Assembly (NCBI GenBank): GCA_003987795.1
Contig: RXJO01000584.1
Span: 5,169-38,728 of the forward strand
DNA length: 33,560 nucleotides
Reading direction: 5' to 3'
DNA from: Curvibacter sp.
GTDB taxonomy: Bacteria; Pseudomonadota; Gammaproteobacteria; Burkholderiales; Burkholderiaceae_C
Below, in pieces: positions 32,570 to 33,560 of the stretch; the stretch's first letter is position 1; each line of letters opens with the position of its first letter. The notes beneath the pieces are model-generated. The model was given only the letters and a program-made list of their open reading frames with translations, was not told the origin of the DNA and did no database searches. The translations under genes and the position numbers were made by a program.

Positions 32570-33334
32570 ATGTGTCAATTGCTGGGGATGAACTGCAACG
32601 TCCCGACCGACATCACCTTCTCTTTTTCTGGTTTCTCCCAAAGAGGAGGACGCACAGATCATCACTCAGATGGATGGGGAATCGCGTTCTTTGAAGGGCG
32701 TGGTCTCCGGCATTTTGTGGACCATGAGCCGGCGGCTGAATCTGCTGTCGCTCAGTTGATCCGCCGGTATCCCATCAAAAGCCGCCATGTCATCGCCCAC
32801 ATCCGAAAAGCCACTCAAGGCGCCGTGAACCTGCAGAACTGCCATCCCTTTGTTCGCGAGCTCTGGGGACGGTATTGGGTGTTTGCCCACAATGGGGACC
32901 TGAAAGACTTCTCACCCAGGCTACACGGGCACTTCCGCCCTGTCGGTAACACCGACAGTGAGCTGGCCTTCTGTTGGATCATGCAGGAGCTCGCAAAATC
33001 TCATGCCAATGTCCCGTCTGTGGACGAGCTGACCATCACACTGCGTGAGCTTGCGCCTCGCATTGCCAAGCATGGGACATTCAATTTTCTTCTTTCCAAC
33101 GGTGAGGCCCTTTGGGCTCATGCATCGACCCGACTGCACTACTTGGAGCGCGCTGCACCTTTTGGTCAGTCCACACTGGCCGATGACGACATCAGCATCG
33201 ACTGGACAACCTGTACCTCACCAGGCGATCGCGTCGCCATCATCGTGACAGAACCTTTGACACGCGACGAATCCTGGGTGGAATTCAAGCAGGGAGAGTT
33301 GAAGGTGTTCGTGGACGGAGTTGCCTTGGCGTAA
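32570..33334 (+). CDS. Class II glutamine amidotransferase (YafJ-like)
   Basis: The 254-residue protein starts MCQLLGMN, so Cys2 becomes the N-terminal nucleophile after Met removal. Other family motifs follow: DHHSDGWGIAFF, HIRKATQGAVNLQNCHPF, FAHNGDL (oxyanion region) and GNTDSELAFCWIM. This is a stand-alone Ntn glutaminase domain related to GlxB, YafJ and GATase_4 proteins; the acceptor substrate is unknown. ATG 32570 has AGGAA about eleven bases upstream, inside the MFS gene end, and lies three bases past its stop, so the two genes are translationally coupled. The product may make something the MFS protein exports. Confidence 0.93.
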   Translation: MCQLLGMNCNVPTDITFSFSGFSQRGGRTDHHSDGWGIAFFEGRGLRHFVDHEPAAESAVAQLIRRYPIKSRHVIAHIRKATQGAVNLQNCHPFVRELWGRYWVFAHNGDLKDFSPRLHGHFRPVGNTDSELAFCWIMQELAKSHANVPSVDELTITLRELAPRIAKHGTFNFLLSNGEALWAHASTRLHYLERAAPFGQSTLADDDISIDWTTCTSPGDRVAIIVTEPLTRDESWVEFKQGELKVFVDGVALA

Positions 33335-33362
33335 GAAGAGGCCGCAGGCCATCGAGCTCAGT

Positions 33363-33385
33363 GGATCGCCTCAGTGGGGCGATCC
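33363..33385. repeat. 8-bp hairpin downstream of the amidotransferase gene
   Basis: GGATCGCC-TCAGTGG-GGCGATCC is a perfect 8-bp stem with a 7-base loop. No T-tract follows. The word CTCAGTGG occurs twice, at 33357 and inside the loop. It may protect the mRNA 3' end. Confidence 0.5.
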
Positions 33386-33498
33386 CGAGGTGATCAGAGA
33401 AAAGACTGTTGAGCCTTCTGGAAGGCATCTGGGGTCAGGCTAGAACGCGCAGCGTGATTTCCCATTCCTGCGGAGAGTACTTTTGAATTCCCCAAAGA

Positions 33499-33532
33499 CA
33501 AAACCCCCGCCAGTTGCCTGGAGGGGGTTTTG
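33499..33532. terminator. Strong bidirectional hairpin terminator
   Basis: CAAAACCCCC (33499-33508) pairs with GGGGGTTTTG (33523-33532), and an inner CCAG-TTGC-CTGG stem closes the loop. With A residues before and T residues after, it should act in both directions: for the amidotransferase transcript and probably for a convergent gene just outside the window. Confidence 0.9.
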
Positions 33533-33560
33533 AGGGCTGTAATAGCCTGACGATGACCTA

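Overview
The window is GC-rich chromosomal DNA (roughly 60-65 % GC by eye) with dense genes, short gaps and several operon-type stop/start overlaps. The gene set points to the Betaproteobacteria, order Burkholderiales, probably near Comamonadaceae/Sphaerotilaceae: apaG next to a PF10136 membrane protein, thiL with pgpA and pncC, lptA-lptB-rpoN, and argS with a SPOR-domain protein and dsbA. No rRNA, tRNA, CRISPR array, insertion sequence or phage gene is visible. Species-level placement is not possible by reading alone.

Layout. 1-3.4 kb: end of apaG, a large PF10136 membrane protein (named 'site-specific recombinase' in databases) and a PAS-PAS-LuxR regulator. 3.4-7.4 kb: thiL, then a tautomerase-like gene divergent from a LysR regulator, then the overlapping pair pgpA-pncC. 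7.5-10 kb: an atypical extended SDR divergent from a second LysR gene, and an NTF2-like protein. 10-13.6 kb: a UPF0149/SEC-C protein divergent from a membrane-anchored FMN glutamate-synthase-like protein, and a Crp/Fnr regulator. 13.9-22 kb, all on the minus strand: argS > SPOR > dsbA > terminator > lptA > lptB > rpoN > rlmL > PIN-domain gene. 22-26.3 kb: a PsiF-like exported protein, a GT2 polyprenyl-phosphate glycosyltransferase, an ArnT-like GT39 transferase, a ChbG/HpnK deacetylase and a DUF2214 membrane protein. 26.3-30.8 kb: a LysR regulator divergent from a type II haloacid dehalogenase and malate synthase G, with a strong terminator, then a small CWC cysteine-rich protein. 30.8-33.5 kb: a structured leader, a DHA2-type MFS exporter, a class II glutamine amidotransferase and a strong hairpin terminator.

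How the genes fit together. The minus-strand block from argS to rpoN covers translation, oxidative folding, LPS export (LptA/LptB) and sigma-54. The GT2 + deacetylase + ArnT-like trio is a candidate pathway that builds a polyprenyl-linked sugar, de-acetylates it and transfers it to lipid A, parallel to Arn and to the Bordetella Lgm glucosamine system. The haloacid dehalogenase and malate synthase G could form a short haloacetate > glycolate > glyoxylate > malate route, with the glycolate oxidase located elsewhere. Three LysR genes each face a divergent partner across a short region with a dyad that could be their operator.

Most genes here are of recognised families. The best candidates for new biology are the lipid A aminosugar locus, the misnamed PF10136 membrane protein, the LysR/dehalogenase/malate synthase G module with its 9-bp-arm operator in an AT-rich island, and the structured, palindrome-bearing leader of the MFS-amidotransferase pair.
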